A stretch of 64,000 bases of DNA from Candidatus Cloacimonadota bacterium (lineage in GTDB: Bacteria; Cloacimonadota; Cloacimonadia; Cloacimonadales; Cloacimonadaceae): positions 1 to 64,000 of the forward strand of contig JAKOXG010000018.1 in NCBI GenBank assembly GCA_029781115.1. The letters run 5' to 3'. Numbering within the stretch: position 1 is the stretch's first letter; each line of letters begins with the position of its first letter. The notes beneath the pieces are model-generated. The model searched no databases and was not told the origin of the DNA. It was given only the letters and a program-made list of their open reading frames with translations. The position numbers and the translations under genes were made by a program. This document shows, piece after piece, positions 51,323 through 58,835 of the stretch.

Positions 51323-51354
51323 GCCCAGGCCAGCGTGCTTGGGCTTCTCTTTTT
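51323..51354 (+). terminator. Rho-independent terminator after mrp
   Basis: GCCCAGGC and GCTTGGGC pair over eight bases (one G-T) around CAGCGT, followed by TTCTCTTTTT. 26 bases after the stop. Confidence 0.8.
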
Positions 51355-51374
51355 GGTGAAAAAGGCCTTAGCCT

Positions 51375-52985
51375 TTAGAACAGGAACTCCACGCCAAAGC
51401 CCAAGTTCTCCTCGATCTCGCCTCTGCCTCTGATGCGTCCATCGTGGTTTACATCAGTGTAAAATTCGCTGTATCTCGCCATCAGGTTGGCGTTTTCGGA
51501 GATCTGATAGACCAGCTCAGCGACCACATAGGCACGCTCATTGCGCAGGTTGATGAAGTCTATGCGGTCGACATCAGTTTGGGAGTAATAGATGGAGATT
51601 TGCTTGAACTTGGGGATGAAGCTGGGAGTGGCGCCAAGCTTGAACCAGAGCGACTTTCCCGCAACCCCATTGTCGCTATACATATCCTGATAGCCGATGC
51701 GCAGGAAGGCATATTCGGGGAAGTCAGCTTGCAGACAGCCAAACCATCCCAGCGAGCTTTCGGTGCTCTTCAAAATCTCATCTTTGGTGCTCAAAAAGTA
51801 GTGCTTCTGCTTGGTGGTGGGATCGACCACCGTCCTCATTTCGCTGCGTTTACCCTCATAGATTCTATCAAAATAGGAAGGCAGGAAGCCACTGCCAAAA
51901 TTACGAAACTCCAGCTTGGCCTGCAGGAAGCGATACTGCATCTTAAAACCCGGAAAGACAAAGCCGCTGCCGTGGCCATCAATGGAAGCCAGTTCGCCAT
52001 AAGTGCTCCAGAGAAACTTGCCCTTCTCCATCAGGGGCAGCTCCAAGTCCAAACTATAGATAGAGATAGGCTTTTTATCGGTGTAGCGGCTCAGGGAATC
52101 TGGAAAGCACTGAGTATCCAGATTATAATCCGGATAGTAGGTGGCAAAATTGGGGAAGACCTCATCTACATAGGGGTTTACACTTGGATCATCTATGATG
52201 CTGTTGCCGTTCAGATCCCAGTCAATCTCATCTGCGATGCCGTCACCATCGGTATCCGCAGCAAATAGCGGATCATTGGGAAAGCGGTCGTAGATATCCG
52301 GCACACCGTCGTTGTCGCTATCCACAAACCTGCCGTATTGGTCTCTATCCCAGCCCACATTCAACCCCAGATGCAGCTTTTGCAGCCAGGGCACCTTGAG
52401 CAGACTCAAAGGTTTGGCGTGCAGGTTGCCGGCCAAGATTTGGTTGCGGAAGATGTCATGCGTATAGATTTCCATGCCTATGCCACAGAAGCCTGTATTG
52501 AAGCCGATATAGCCGCCGATATTCTTCTCATCCGGATAGCGGAGCATATTGGAAAAGTTGTTGAAGATCAGCCCATGCGCCAGGGTATAATCTGAGATAC
52601 TGCCCGTCTTGAAGTAAAAGCGGTCATTGCGCTCTGCATAGCGCACATAGAGCAGTTTGCCCACAAAATCCTGCCAGCTGTCCCAGGTCTTAAAGCTCAC
52701 CCTGCCCTGCGCATCAAAAAGCAGGTCAATATCCAGAGCAACGCCTATCTTGCCAAACTCCAGCTCCGGACGCAGGCGTATCTGTGAGTAGGTGACTCCA
52801 TCGATGGTGATGGCGCCCACCGCTCCCTTGGCAAAAAAGTTTAGAGAGTCGGCACTACTGGGAGCATCCATAAAGTCCGGCTCCGGCTCTGGAAGTTCCA
52901 CCACTTCCGGGGGCTGCTCTTCCGCCTCCTGCGCCCAGATGACCAAAGGCAAGAAGATGCAGATGAGTATGAGGAGCTTTTTCAT
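51375..52985 (-). CDS. Outer-membrane barrel protein with a TSP3-like calcium-binding insert
   Basis: 536 residues with signal peptide (MKKLLILICIFLPLVIWAQ) and a proline/Glu-rich stretch. The bulk is amphipathic strands ending in F-G-V-E-F-L-F, a typical barrel end. In the middle lies D-S-D-N-D-G-V-P-D and D-T-D-G-D-G-I-A-D, then D-L-N-G-N-S-I-I-D, thrombospondin type 3/EF-like calcium loops inside the barrel (about residues 215-265). Function is unknown; it may be a porin or surface protein. ATG 52985 with GGAGG. Its 3' end faces the mrp operon. Confidence 0.7.
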   Translation of the reverse strand: MKKLLILICIFLPLVIWAQEAEEQPPEVVELPEPEPDFMDAPSSADSLNFFAKGAVGAITIDGVTYSQIRLRPELEFGKIGVALDIDLLFDAQGRVSFKTWDSWQDFVGKLLYVRYAERNDRFYFKTGSISDYTLAHGLIFNNFSNMLRYPDEKNIGGYIGFNTGFCGIGMEIYTHDIFRNQILAGNLHAKPLSLLKVPWLQKLHLGLNVGWDRDQYGRFVDSDNDGVPDIYDRFPNDPLFAADTDGDGIADEIDWDLNGNSIIDDPSVNPYVDEVFPNFATYYPDYNLDTQCFPDSLSRYTDKKPISIYSLDLELPLMEKGKFLWSTYGELASIDGHGSGFVFPGFKMQYRFLQAKLEFRNFGSGFLPSYFDRIYEGKRSEMRTVVDPTTKQKHYFLSTKDEILKSTESSLGWFGCLQADFPEYAFLRIGYQDMYSDNGVAGKSLWFKLGATPSFIPKFKQISIYYSQTDVDRIDFINLRNERAYVVAELVYQISENANLMARYSEFYTDVNHDGRIRGRGEIEENLGFGVEFLF

Positions 52986-53101
52986 GCCTCACCTCCGTTT
53001 TTCGTGTGAAGGCACTATTACTGAGCTTGCCTCTGAGGTCAAGATAAATCTATCAAAACTCAACGAAAGCCGGTCGAGACGAGGAAGCTGAGCAGTTTGA
53101 T

Positions 53102-53650
53102 TTACTGCTTTGAGTTTGGATGCACCACAAACCCAACGCGGATACCAAACATATTCAGATTGTTGACCCTGTCTTCCTGGCCTGTCACTTTTATATCGCC
53201 AATTCCAAGCATGTAGTAGACTTGCAGGTCAAGATAGACGTCGCGAACGACGGCGGCCAAAGTGCCCACCTTGGGAGTAAGGAGCATACCTCCATACTCA
53301 AATCCTCTGCTGGAATAATAATTCCTGTCTCCACCCATCTCATAGTGAAAATCGATCCCGGCATACATCTTTTTGAGAAAATATCTGCTGCCCGCACCGA
53401 TTGTAGCTGTCGCCACATACCTATTGTTGCACCCAATAGCCATGCAATTCAGTGTCAAATCAGCAGTTATATGATCGGTCACAAAGCCGCTGAACTGAGG
53501 AATAATCCCAAGAAGGATGTAACGCTCCCCATCCCACGCTCTGAAGGTGGCGACTTCCAAATCCCCGCCCATCAGCACATCACCGGCCTGGAAGGCAAAA
53601 GCACCACTCACGGACAGCAATGCTACGAAAATCATGATAAACTTCTTCAT
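53102..53650 (-). CDS. Small outer-membrane barrel protein, paralogue 1
   Basis: 182 residues. Signal peptide (MKKFIMIFVALLSVSGAFAF), then about eight amphipathic strands (G-G-D-L-E-V-A-T-F, P-Q-F-S-G-F-V-T-D-H-I, A-G-S-R-Y-F-L-K-K-M-Y-A-G-I-D-F). The shared (P-Q-x-(S/G)-x-F-V) and (G-x-R-Y-F-x-K-x-x-Y-x-G-x-D-F) motifs link it to the two genes at 53688 and 54820. ATG 53650 is used. Probably OmpA/OmpW-like barrel without a soluble domain. Function unknown. Confidence 0.7.
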   Translation of the reverse strand: MKKFIMIFVALLSVSGAFAFQAGDVLMGGDLEVATFRAWDGERYILLGIIPQFSGFVTDHITADLTLNCMAIGCNNRYVATATIGAGSRYFLKKMYAGIDFHYEMGGDRNYYSSRGFEYGGMLLTPKVGTLAAVVRDVYLDLQVYYMLGIGDIKVTGQEDRVNNLNMFGIRVGFVVHPNSKQ

Positions 53651-53687
53651 CTCTTTTATCTCCTATCGCTTTGGGATGTTGCCCAAG

Positions 53688-54191
53688 TCATTGATCCTGC
53701 TTCGAGCTGCGCTTACGGTCAAAGTTCACCTGCAAGCCAACGCGAATGGCAGCATAATCCGATCCCTTATAACGCTGCCGCGCGATAGACCTCCGGTAGT
53801 AGGCCTGCACGTCTGCATAGGCATTGGGAACGATGGGAACCAGGTAGCCAAGCTTTGGAGTGACGTGTAAGTAGCCATCGACAAAGCCCCTCATTATGGC
53901 AAAATCCACACCTGCGTAACAGTTCTTGTAGAAATACCTGCTACCCATACCAAGACCAACTGCCGTTGGAATTATGCTGTTTACCCCAAAAATAATGTCA
54001 AAAGTGACATTATCGGAGACAAAAGCACCAAATTGAGGATAAAAGATAACGGTGCTGGCCCATTTGTCTTCAGTTGCGTGTTTTCTGACTGTAAGCTCGC
54101 TTATCCCACCGAACAACACGCCCCTGGCTTCAAATGCAAATAAGCCATTTACGGCCACCAATGCGACAATGAACATCAGTAACTTTTTCAT
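53688..54191 (-). CDS. Small outer-membrane barrel protein, paralogue 2
   Basis: 167 residues from ATG 54191 behind AGGAG; a longer frame to 54233 has no support. Signal (MKKLLMFIVALVAVNGLFAF), then the same strand pattern as its neighbours (P-Q-F-G-A-F-V-S-D, G-S-R-Y-F-Y-K-N-C-Y-A-G-V-D-F). Ends S-K-Q-D-Q rather than an aromatic. It lies 37 bases from paralogue 1 and is co-transcribed. Confidence 0.7.
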   Translation of the reverse strand: MKKLLMFIVALVAVNGLFAFEARGVLFGGISELTVRKHATEDKWASTVIFYPQFGAFVSDNVTFDIIFGVNSIIPTAVGLGMGSRYFYKNCYAGVDFAIMRGFVDGYLHVTPKLGYLVPIVPNAYADVQAYYRRSIARQRYKGSDYAAIRVGLQVNFDRKRSSKQDQ

Positions 54192-54394
54192 CTTTCTCTC
54201 CTTATCTTCCGGTTTATAAGAGCTTATAAACACTTGGCCAAATTACATGCAAGATTCAGACCACTTTTTGGAAAATATTCAACATTGGTGGAGCCAAATG
54301 AATATTGCACCACTCCTATTTAAAGGCCAATCTCCTACTAAACAGGTGGGAATTTATTACCGCAACCCGGCACCTGAAAAAGCGGGACGAAAAT

Positions 54395-54612
54395 CAATAT
54401 TTGATCGTGTCATACAAAGAAGTCAAGAGAAACCGCCCTTATTGACACCCCTCAAATGCCCATTCCATGCGGGCTCCCAACTCCGCCCCTACTGCTCTCC
54501 TGCTCCTCGATCAAGTAAGGAGTAGGAAAGCAGGCAGTTAGGAGGAAGAGCCAAGCGGAAGAAAAAGCACATAGCAGGGGGTAGCCAACCCATACCAAAA
54601 GTCAAAATTTGC
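54395..54612 (+). repeat. ~220 bp intergenic repeat, copy 3 (MITE-like)
   Basis: Ends are CAATATTTGA (54395-54404) and GTCAAAATTTGC (54601-54612). Shared cores: GACACCCCTCAAATGCCC at 54444-54461 and AAAGCAGGCAGTTAGGAGG at 54527-54545, identical to copy 2. 218 bp. Confidence 0.8.
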
Positions 54613-54667
54613 GCAGGCTCATGATATGTGCAAGCAAAATAAGCCCCAAAATGCGCACCCCGTAGCC

Positions 54668-54685
54668 GGCGGTCGCCGAACCGCC
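54668..54685 (-). repeat. Short palindromic (REP-like) repeat, copy 3
   Basis: GGCGGTCGCCGAACCGCC, the reverse of copies 1 and 2. The flank is CGTAGCC, the complement of the GGCTACG that follows copy 1. Next to, but not inside, repeat copy 3. Confidence 0.6.
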
Positions 54686-54762
54686 GCATGCTGGCGCAGC
54701 CGGCAGTTGTATCGCCTGCTCTCCGATGAAGAGAGGATTCAAACAATGTCGATGCTGAAAAA

Positions 54763-54794
54763 CAAAAAACCTGAGATGCCGAACACCTCAGGTT
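54763..54794 (-). terminator. Rho-independent terminator of paralogue 3
   Basis: Read on the minus strand: AACCTGAG, loop, CTCAGGTT then TTTTT. Downstream of the stop of the gene at 54820 by about 25 bases. Confidence 0.8.
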
Positions 54795-54819
54795 ATTGAT
54801 AATGGTATATTCTTATGGC

Positions 54820-55371
54820 TTAGATGTTCATGTTAAATTGCACACCCAAGCGGATGCCGAGGCAGCTTTCCTCGTTGTCTATATCTTCCATATCACCGGT
54901 GTATTCGCCCAAGCCCAGCTTGTAATAACCTTGCAGGTCGATATAGGTGTTGGGCAAGACGGGTGCGAGATAGCCTATCTTGGGGGTGAGGTACATGGCG
55001 TTGTACTTTGTTTTTACGGTACTACCAAACATGCTCTTGTATTTTGCTCTGTTAAGCGCATAGGTAAAATCCGCACCGCCATAAAGGTTTTTAAAGAAAT
55101 ATCTGCCACCCACTCCGATGCCAATAGCTGTGGCACTGTCATCATCCTGGCTCATATTAACTAAGCTCAAAATGAGATCTGCACTCAGGTTTTCAATCAC
55201 AAAGCCGCTCAATTGGGGGTAAAAGGCGATAGTGTTGACTGCATCTGCGTCGGAGTCATCTTTTTGGGATGTAAATTCAAACCCTCCGCCGATCAGCATG
55301 CTGCTCGGTTCAAATGCAAAAACGGCAGTTACTGCCATTAATGCGACTACGATCATAAGGTACTTTTTCAT
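54820..55371 (-). CDS. Small outer-membrane barrel protein, paralogue 3
   Basis: 183 residues from ATG 55371 (GGAG upstream), not 55383. Signal (MKKYLMIVVALMAVTAVFAF) and the strand pattern of the other two (P-Q-L-S-G-F-V-I-E, V-G-G-R-Y-F-F-K-N-L-Y-G-G-A-D-F, L-T-P-K-I-G-Y-L-A-P-V). It has acidic loops (K-D-D-S-D-A-D, M-S-Q-D-D-D). It is separated from paralogues 1 and 2 by the repeat region and has its own terminator. Confidence 0.75.
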   Translation of the reverse strand: MKKYLMIVVALMAVTAVFAFEPSSMLIGGGFEFTSQKDDSDADAVNTIAFYPQLSGFVIENLSADLILSLVNMSQDDDSATAIGIGVGGRYFFKNLYGGADFTYALNRAKYKSMFGSTVKTKYNAMYLTPKIGYLAPVLPNTYIDLQGYYKLGLGEYTGDMEDIDNEESCLGIRLGVQFNMNI

Positions 55372-55556
55372 GTTTTTCTCCATGTGTTTTATTTTATGCC
55401 TACATCAGTCCGATCATGACCCGGCATATGGATAATATAAGGGTATGCGCAAATAAAGCCAATAAAATCCTCAATCTCAGTTAGTTGCAGGCTGAAAAAG
55501 CTGCTATGTCCGGAGTTATCTCGATGGTGTCTCAGCAGTTCTGCTGCTATTGTGAA

Positions 55557-56687
55557 TCAGAATATTCTCTTGATTTGCCCATCATCAGTGATTTGCAGGG
55601 GCAGATCCGGGAAGTCAGCCCGGGTGAGTTTGATGATTTTTTTGAGGGCGGCGTTGTTCTCATCCGGCACCGGCCCTCCCCTGCCTCTTTGAATCATGGA
55701 AATGATCCGGGCATCGATGAAAGAGCCATCAGCAGCGAGATTGATGGAAAAGATGGGCGACAAACCCAGGGCACCGCTGAGGGCAAAGAGCTTGTAGGTG
55801 GCAAAATTGCCCATGGAATAGACGATGAGCCGGTCTTTGTAGAGATCCACCGCTCTGGGAACGTGAGGTCCATGCCCCAGAAGCAGGTCTGCGCCGGCAT
55901 CGATGGCCACTCTGGCAAAACGGTAAGGGTTGCCCCGGTTTTCCCGCAGATAGTATTCGGTCTTTCTGGTAATATGTTGGCGTGCAGTCCCTTCGGCACC
56001 GCTGTGGAAGGAGACGATCACGATATCCGCCTCTTGCTTGAGGCTTTGGATGGTCTGACGCACCAGGTTGTAGTCGTTCAGCTGCAGGGTGGCAACGTTG
56101 GGAGCAAAGCCACAAAAGCCCACCTTGAAACCGTTTACCTCAAACACCTTGGTGGGGCACTCCAGCAGCCCGGCATAGTGAATCCCGGCTTCATCCAAAA
56201 GACGCATGGTATTGCGCCGCCCTTTCGCTCCGAAGTCGTTGGAATGGTTGTTGGCCAGGTTGAGCAGGTTAAAGCCAGCATTCTTGAGGTGCGTCACGTA
56301 GTGGTCTGGGGATTTGAAGGCAAAAGTCTTACCGGTTCCCGCCCCTGCTTTGGGGGTACCGGAGCCGCTCAGCAATACGCCTTCCAGGTTTCCAAAGAGG
56401 ATATCCGCATCCTGGAAATAGGGAATGGCAGAGCTCAGCAGATCGGCTCCATCATTGGGAGGCAGGGAGCTGTGCGAGGGAAAGTTGGAACCCAGCATGA
56501 TGTCGCCCACGGCTATCACCTTGAGCTGCCGGGGATTGAGGCTCTGCGAAGAGTCCAGATCAGCGTGCAGGATATGAGGCTGTTGTGTGCTGAACAACAG
56601 AACCAAGCAAAAGAAGACAAAGCTACAAGCACGGCCTATCCTCTTTGCCCCCAAGGTGCTACGGCTTTGTCTGGAAGTGCTGAACAT
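55557..56687 (-). CDS. CapA/PgsA-like metallophosphatase-fold protein
   Basis: 376 residues. N-terminal hydrophobic segment (about 23-40) anchors or exports it. The calcineurin-like fold has V-G-D-I-M-L-G-S, G-N-L-E-G-V-L-L, L-A-N-N-H-S-N-D-F-G and G-H-G-P-H-V-P-R, the signature of the CapA family named for poly-gamma-glutamate synthesis. Many CapA proteins act elsewhere in the envelope. No capBC genes are here. ATG 56687 (GGGAG 8 bases up) is used instead of TTG 56702. It ends in the same direction as the barrel genes. Confidence 0.8.
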   Translation of the reverse strand: MFSTSRQSRSTLGAKRIGRACSFVFFCLVLLFSTQQPHILHADLDSSQSLNPRQLKVIAVGDIMLGSNFPSHSSLPPNDGADLLSSAIPYFQDADILFGNLEGVLLSGSGTPKAGAGTGKTFAFKSPDHYVTHLKNAGFNLLNLANNHSNDFGAKGRRNTMRLLDEAGIHYAGLLECPTKVFEVNGFKVGFCGFAPNVATLQLNDYNLVRQTIQSLKQEADIVIVSFHSGAEGTARQHITRKTEYYLRENRGNPYRFARVAIDAGADLLLGHGPHVPRAVDLYKDRLIVYSMGNFATYKLFALSGALGLSPIFSINLAADGSFIDARIISMIQRGRGGPVPDENNAALKKIIKLTRADFPDLPLQITDDGQIKRIF

Positions 56688-56810
56688 AGAGAACTCTCCC
56701 AAGGTCTACTCCTATAGTGATGATATAGACGCAGTTTATTTTTGGTGGTTTATATGTCAAGCCCTATTGAGGCTATCGCGGGAAAACGAGTGATCATGCG
56801 ACTTGGCAGC

Positions 56811-57965
56811 TCACATCACCACGAAAAATGCACCCTCTCCAGAAATGCTGATGTCCCGATCCAAGGCATCGCAAAAGGCGGCCTTGCCCCTCTGGAGCCG
56901 GATTTGGGAACTGCTTTGAACCAGGCTCAGTTCTCCCTCCATACAGAGGATGATAGCCGGTGTATCCAGCTGTAAATCCAGCCGAGATGCGGGATTAACC
57001 TGTGCATAACCCAGCTTGAACTCATCCGCTTTTTGAGGGAAGAACCCAAGACCGGAGGTGCCGCTGTTCAGCCTGAGGATTTCCGGAGGCAAAGGCTTGA
57101 AGATCAGCACCTTACTCAGCTCTTTGAGGTCGATGTGCTTGGAGGTGAGTCCGGCGCGCAGGACGTTGTCCGATGCGGTCATCACCTCTATGCCGGCACC
57201 ATGCAAATAAGCGTGTGGTGTGCCGGTATCCAGAAATAAAGCTTCCATGGGCTGCAGTTGCACGATATTCAAATACAGTGGCGCCAGGACACCACAATCT
57301 TGAGGATAAAGCTGTGCCAGCCTCTCTATCCAGGCCAATTCCTTTTCCCAGATATCCGGGTCGAGCTGCGCTGTATTGTGCAGGGTTTGAGCCAAGGTGT
57401 CGCTTTCCAGGCACAAAAGCGTGGCAAAGCATTCCTTCCAGCTTTGAGGATTGGGGTCTGTGCAAAACCGCTCACAGGCGGCAATCCCGCTGCTGATGCC
57501 AAGCGCATGCAAGGCTTCGGTAATCTGTTCATATGACCTGAAGCCGCACATGGCTTCAAAGGGTGTGAGGGCGCAGATGAGCTCCAGTTTGTGGTTGGCG
57601 TCTCGGTAATTGCGCACGGAGGAGTCCAGAGCCAAGCCGAGCTCGTTCTCGCGCTCAAAGCCTGCTTCTGCCTGCGCTTTATCAGGATGAACCTGGATGG
57701 AAAGCGGCGTCTGCGCAGCCAAGACCTTCAGCAAAAATGGCAGTGGCTGCTCGCTGGAAAAGCTATCGCCCGCCAGATGCGGATTCTCTTTCAGAAAGAC
57801 GTCCAAGCTTTGTCCGTCGATCCAAGCAGGAGCCTTGTGATGTGCTCCCAACCACAATTCTGCCAGAGCTTGCTGCTCTTGCTCAGGTAAGCCGATCAGC
57901 TCCTGGATGTAGCTGCAAGAGCCCCAATCATAGCGTTGCAGGCTGCCTTTAAGAGGATGGATCAA
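56811..57965 (-). CDS. manA: Class I mannose-6-phosphate isomerase
   Basis: 384 residues. It links fructose 6-phosphate to mannose 6-phosphate, feeding GDP-mannose and glycan synthesis. Seen are Y-D-W-G, A-E-L-W-L-G-A-H, S-I-Q-V-H-P-D-K (zinc site), H-K-L-E-L-I-C-A-L-T-P-F and G-T-P-H-A-Y-L-H-G-A-G-I-E-V-M-T-A-S-D-N. Start TTG 57965 with AGGAAG; it overlaps the TPR gene stop (TTGA). Mannose would supply the GT2 enzyme at 8581 indirectly. Confidence 0.92.
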   Translation of the reverse strand: MIHPLKGSLQRYDWGSCSYIQELIGLPEQEQQALAELWLGAHHKAPAWIDGQSLDVFLKENPHLAGDSFSSEQPLPFLLKVLAAQTPLSIQVHPDKAQAEAGFERENELGLALDSSVRNYRDANHKLELICALTPFEAMCGFRSYEQITEALHALGISSGIAACERFCTDPNPQSWKECFATLLCLESDTLAQTLHNTAQLDPDIWEKELAWIERLAQLYPQDCGVLAPLYLNIVQLQPMEALFLDTGTPHAYLHGAGIEVMTASDNVLRAGLTSKHIDLKELSKVLIFKPLPPEILRLNSGTSGLGFFPQKADEFKLGYAQVNPASRLDLQLDTPAIILCMEGELSLVQSSSQIRLQRGKAAFCDALDRDISISGEGAFFVVM

Positions 57966-58834
57966 GTGTCTTCCTGCTTTATCCTGCTCTTGAGGAGCAC
58001 GAGGACGGGTGTGAGGCGCGGGAGATGTTTTTCAGCCATCTCAACCGTTTCCAGCGCTTCTTTATACTTGCCTTTCCTGATCTGCATGCGCATGATCTCC
58101 TCATAAAAGGTGCTGTTGTAAGGATCCTTTTCCAGCGCTCGGGAAAGTATCTCTATCGCCTTGTCGTCCAAGCCGATACGCATAGCACTGACGGCAAAGG
58201 AAAAGAGGTAGTTTGCCTCTTTGAGGGGTCTGATCTGGTCTGCTTCATTGAAGGCATCATAGGTTTGCAGCCACTTTTGATCCTGCGCAAAGACGATGGC
58301 CTTGAGAAACATCAGGTGTCCGTGTTTGCCGATCTTTTGCTCTGCACGGCGAATGTAGGCTTGAGCTTCTTCATATTCGCTGAGGCGCAAGAGCTGCTCG
58401 ATGATCAGGAAATAGAGGAAAGGCAGGTTGTCCACCTTGTGAAGCAGCTCCTTGATCAGCTCAATGCACTTGTGAGTTTCGCCCAAGTGCGCCAGCGCCA
58501 GAGCTTTATTGTATTGAACGTCTGTGAAGGGACGCTGGATCAGGTCGTAATAGACGATGGCGGTGCGATAGTCCCCGGTGGCAAAATAGCAATTGCCCAG
58601 CAGGTATTTGATGCTGTCGTCATGAGGTGCCAGCTTGGATGCGGTTTGCAGGTTTTTGATGGCTTTATCAAAGAGCTGACGTCTGATGTAAAACTCGGCA
58701 ATGCTCAGGTAAGGCCTGGGATCTTCCGGATAGTCCTTGATCGCTGTCTCCAGCAGGTGCAAGCCGTGGATCCAGTTGCTTTTCATCAGAGCTTCTGCTC
58801 TGAGCAGGGTGTGAGTAAGCTCTTGATCCGACAT
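57962..58834 (-). CDS. TPR-repeat protein
   Basis: 290 residues from ATG 58834; a longer frame to 59008 overlaps the tricorn gene and is rejected. Consists of tetratricopeptide repeats over about residues 30-275 (A-I-K-D-Y-P-E-D-P-R-P-Y, L-A-P-H-D-D-S-I-K-Y-L-L-G-N-C-Y-F-A-T-G-D, L-E-K-D-P-Y-N-S-T-F-Y). TPRs mediate protein-protein contacts. No signal peptide. It lies one base after the tricorn stop, in the same transcript. A chaperone or assembly role is possible. Confidence 0.8.
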   Translation of the reverse strand: MSDQELTHTLLRAEALMKSNWIHGLHLLETAIKDYPEDPRPYLSIAEFYIRRQLFDKAIKNLQTASKLAPHDDSIKYLLGNCYFATGDYRTAIVYYDLIQRPFTDVQYNKALALAHLGETHKCIELIKELLHKVDNLPFLYFLIIEQLLRLSEYEEAQAYIRRAEQKIGKHGHLMFLKAIVFAQDQKWLQTYDAFNEADQIRPLKEANYLFSFAVSAMRIGLDDKAIEILSRALEKDPYNSTFYEEIMRMQIRKGKYKEALETVEMAEKHLPRLTPVLVLLKSRIKQEDT

Positions 58835-58835
58835 C

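Larger units (their letters stand above)
54192..54819. other. Intergenic region (628 bases) with repeats, no gene
   Basis: From left to right: a degenerate palindrome CTCCTACTAAACAGGTGGG at 54332-54350, repeat copy 3 at 54395-54612, REP-like copy 3 at 54668-54685, and a terminator at 54763. No coding frame is supported; frames on either strand lack ribosome sites and known domains. Confidence 0.75.

Noticed and set aside
54489-54746. Minus-strand frame of 85 residues in the intergenic repeat region
   Set aside because: It spans repeat copy 3 and a REP-like palindrome, with no support for translation.
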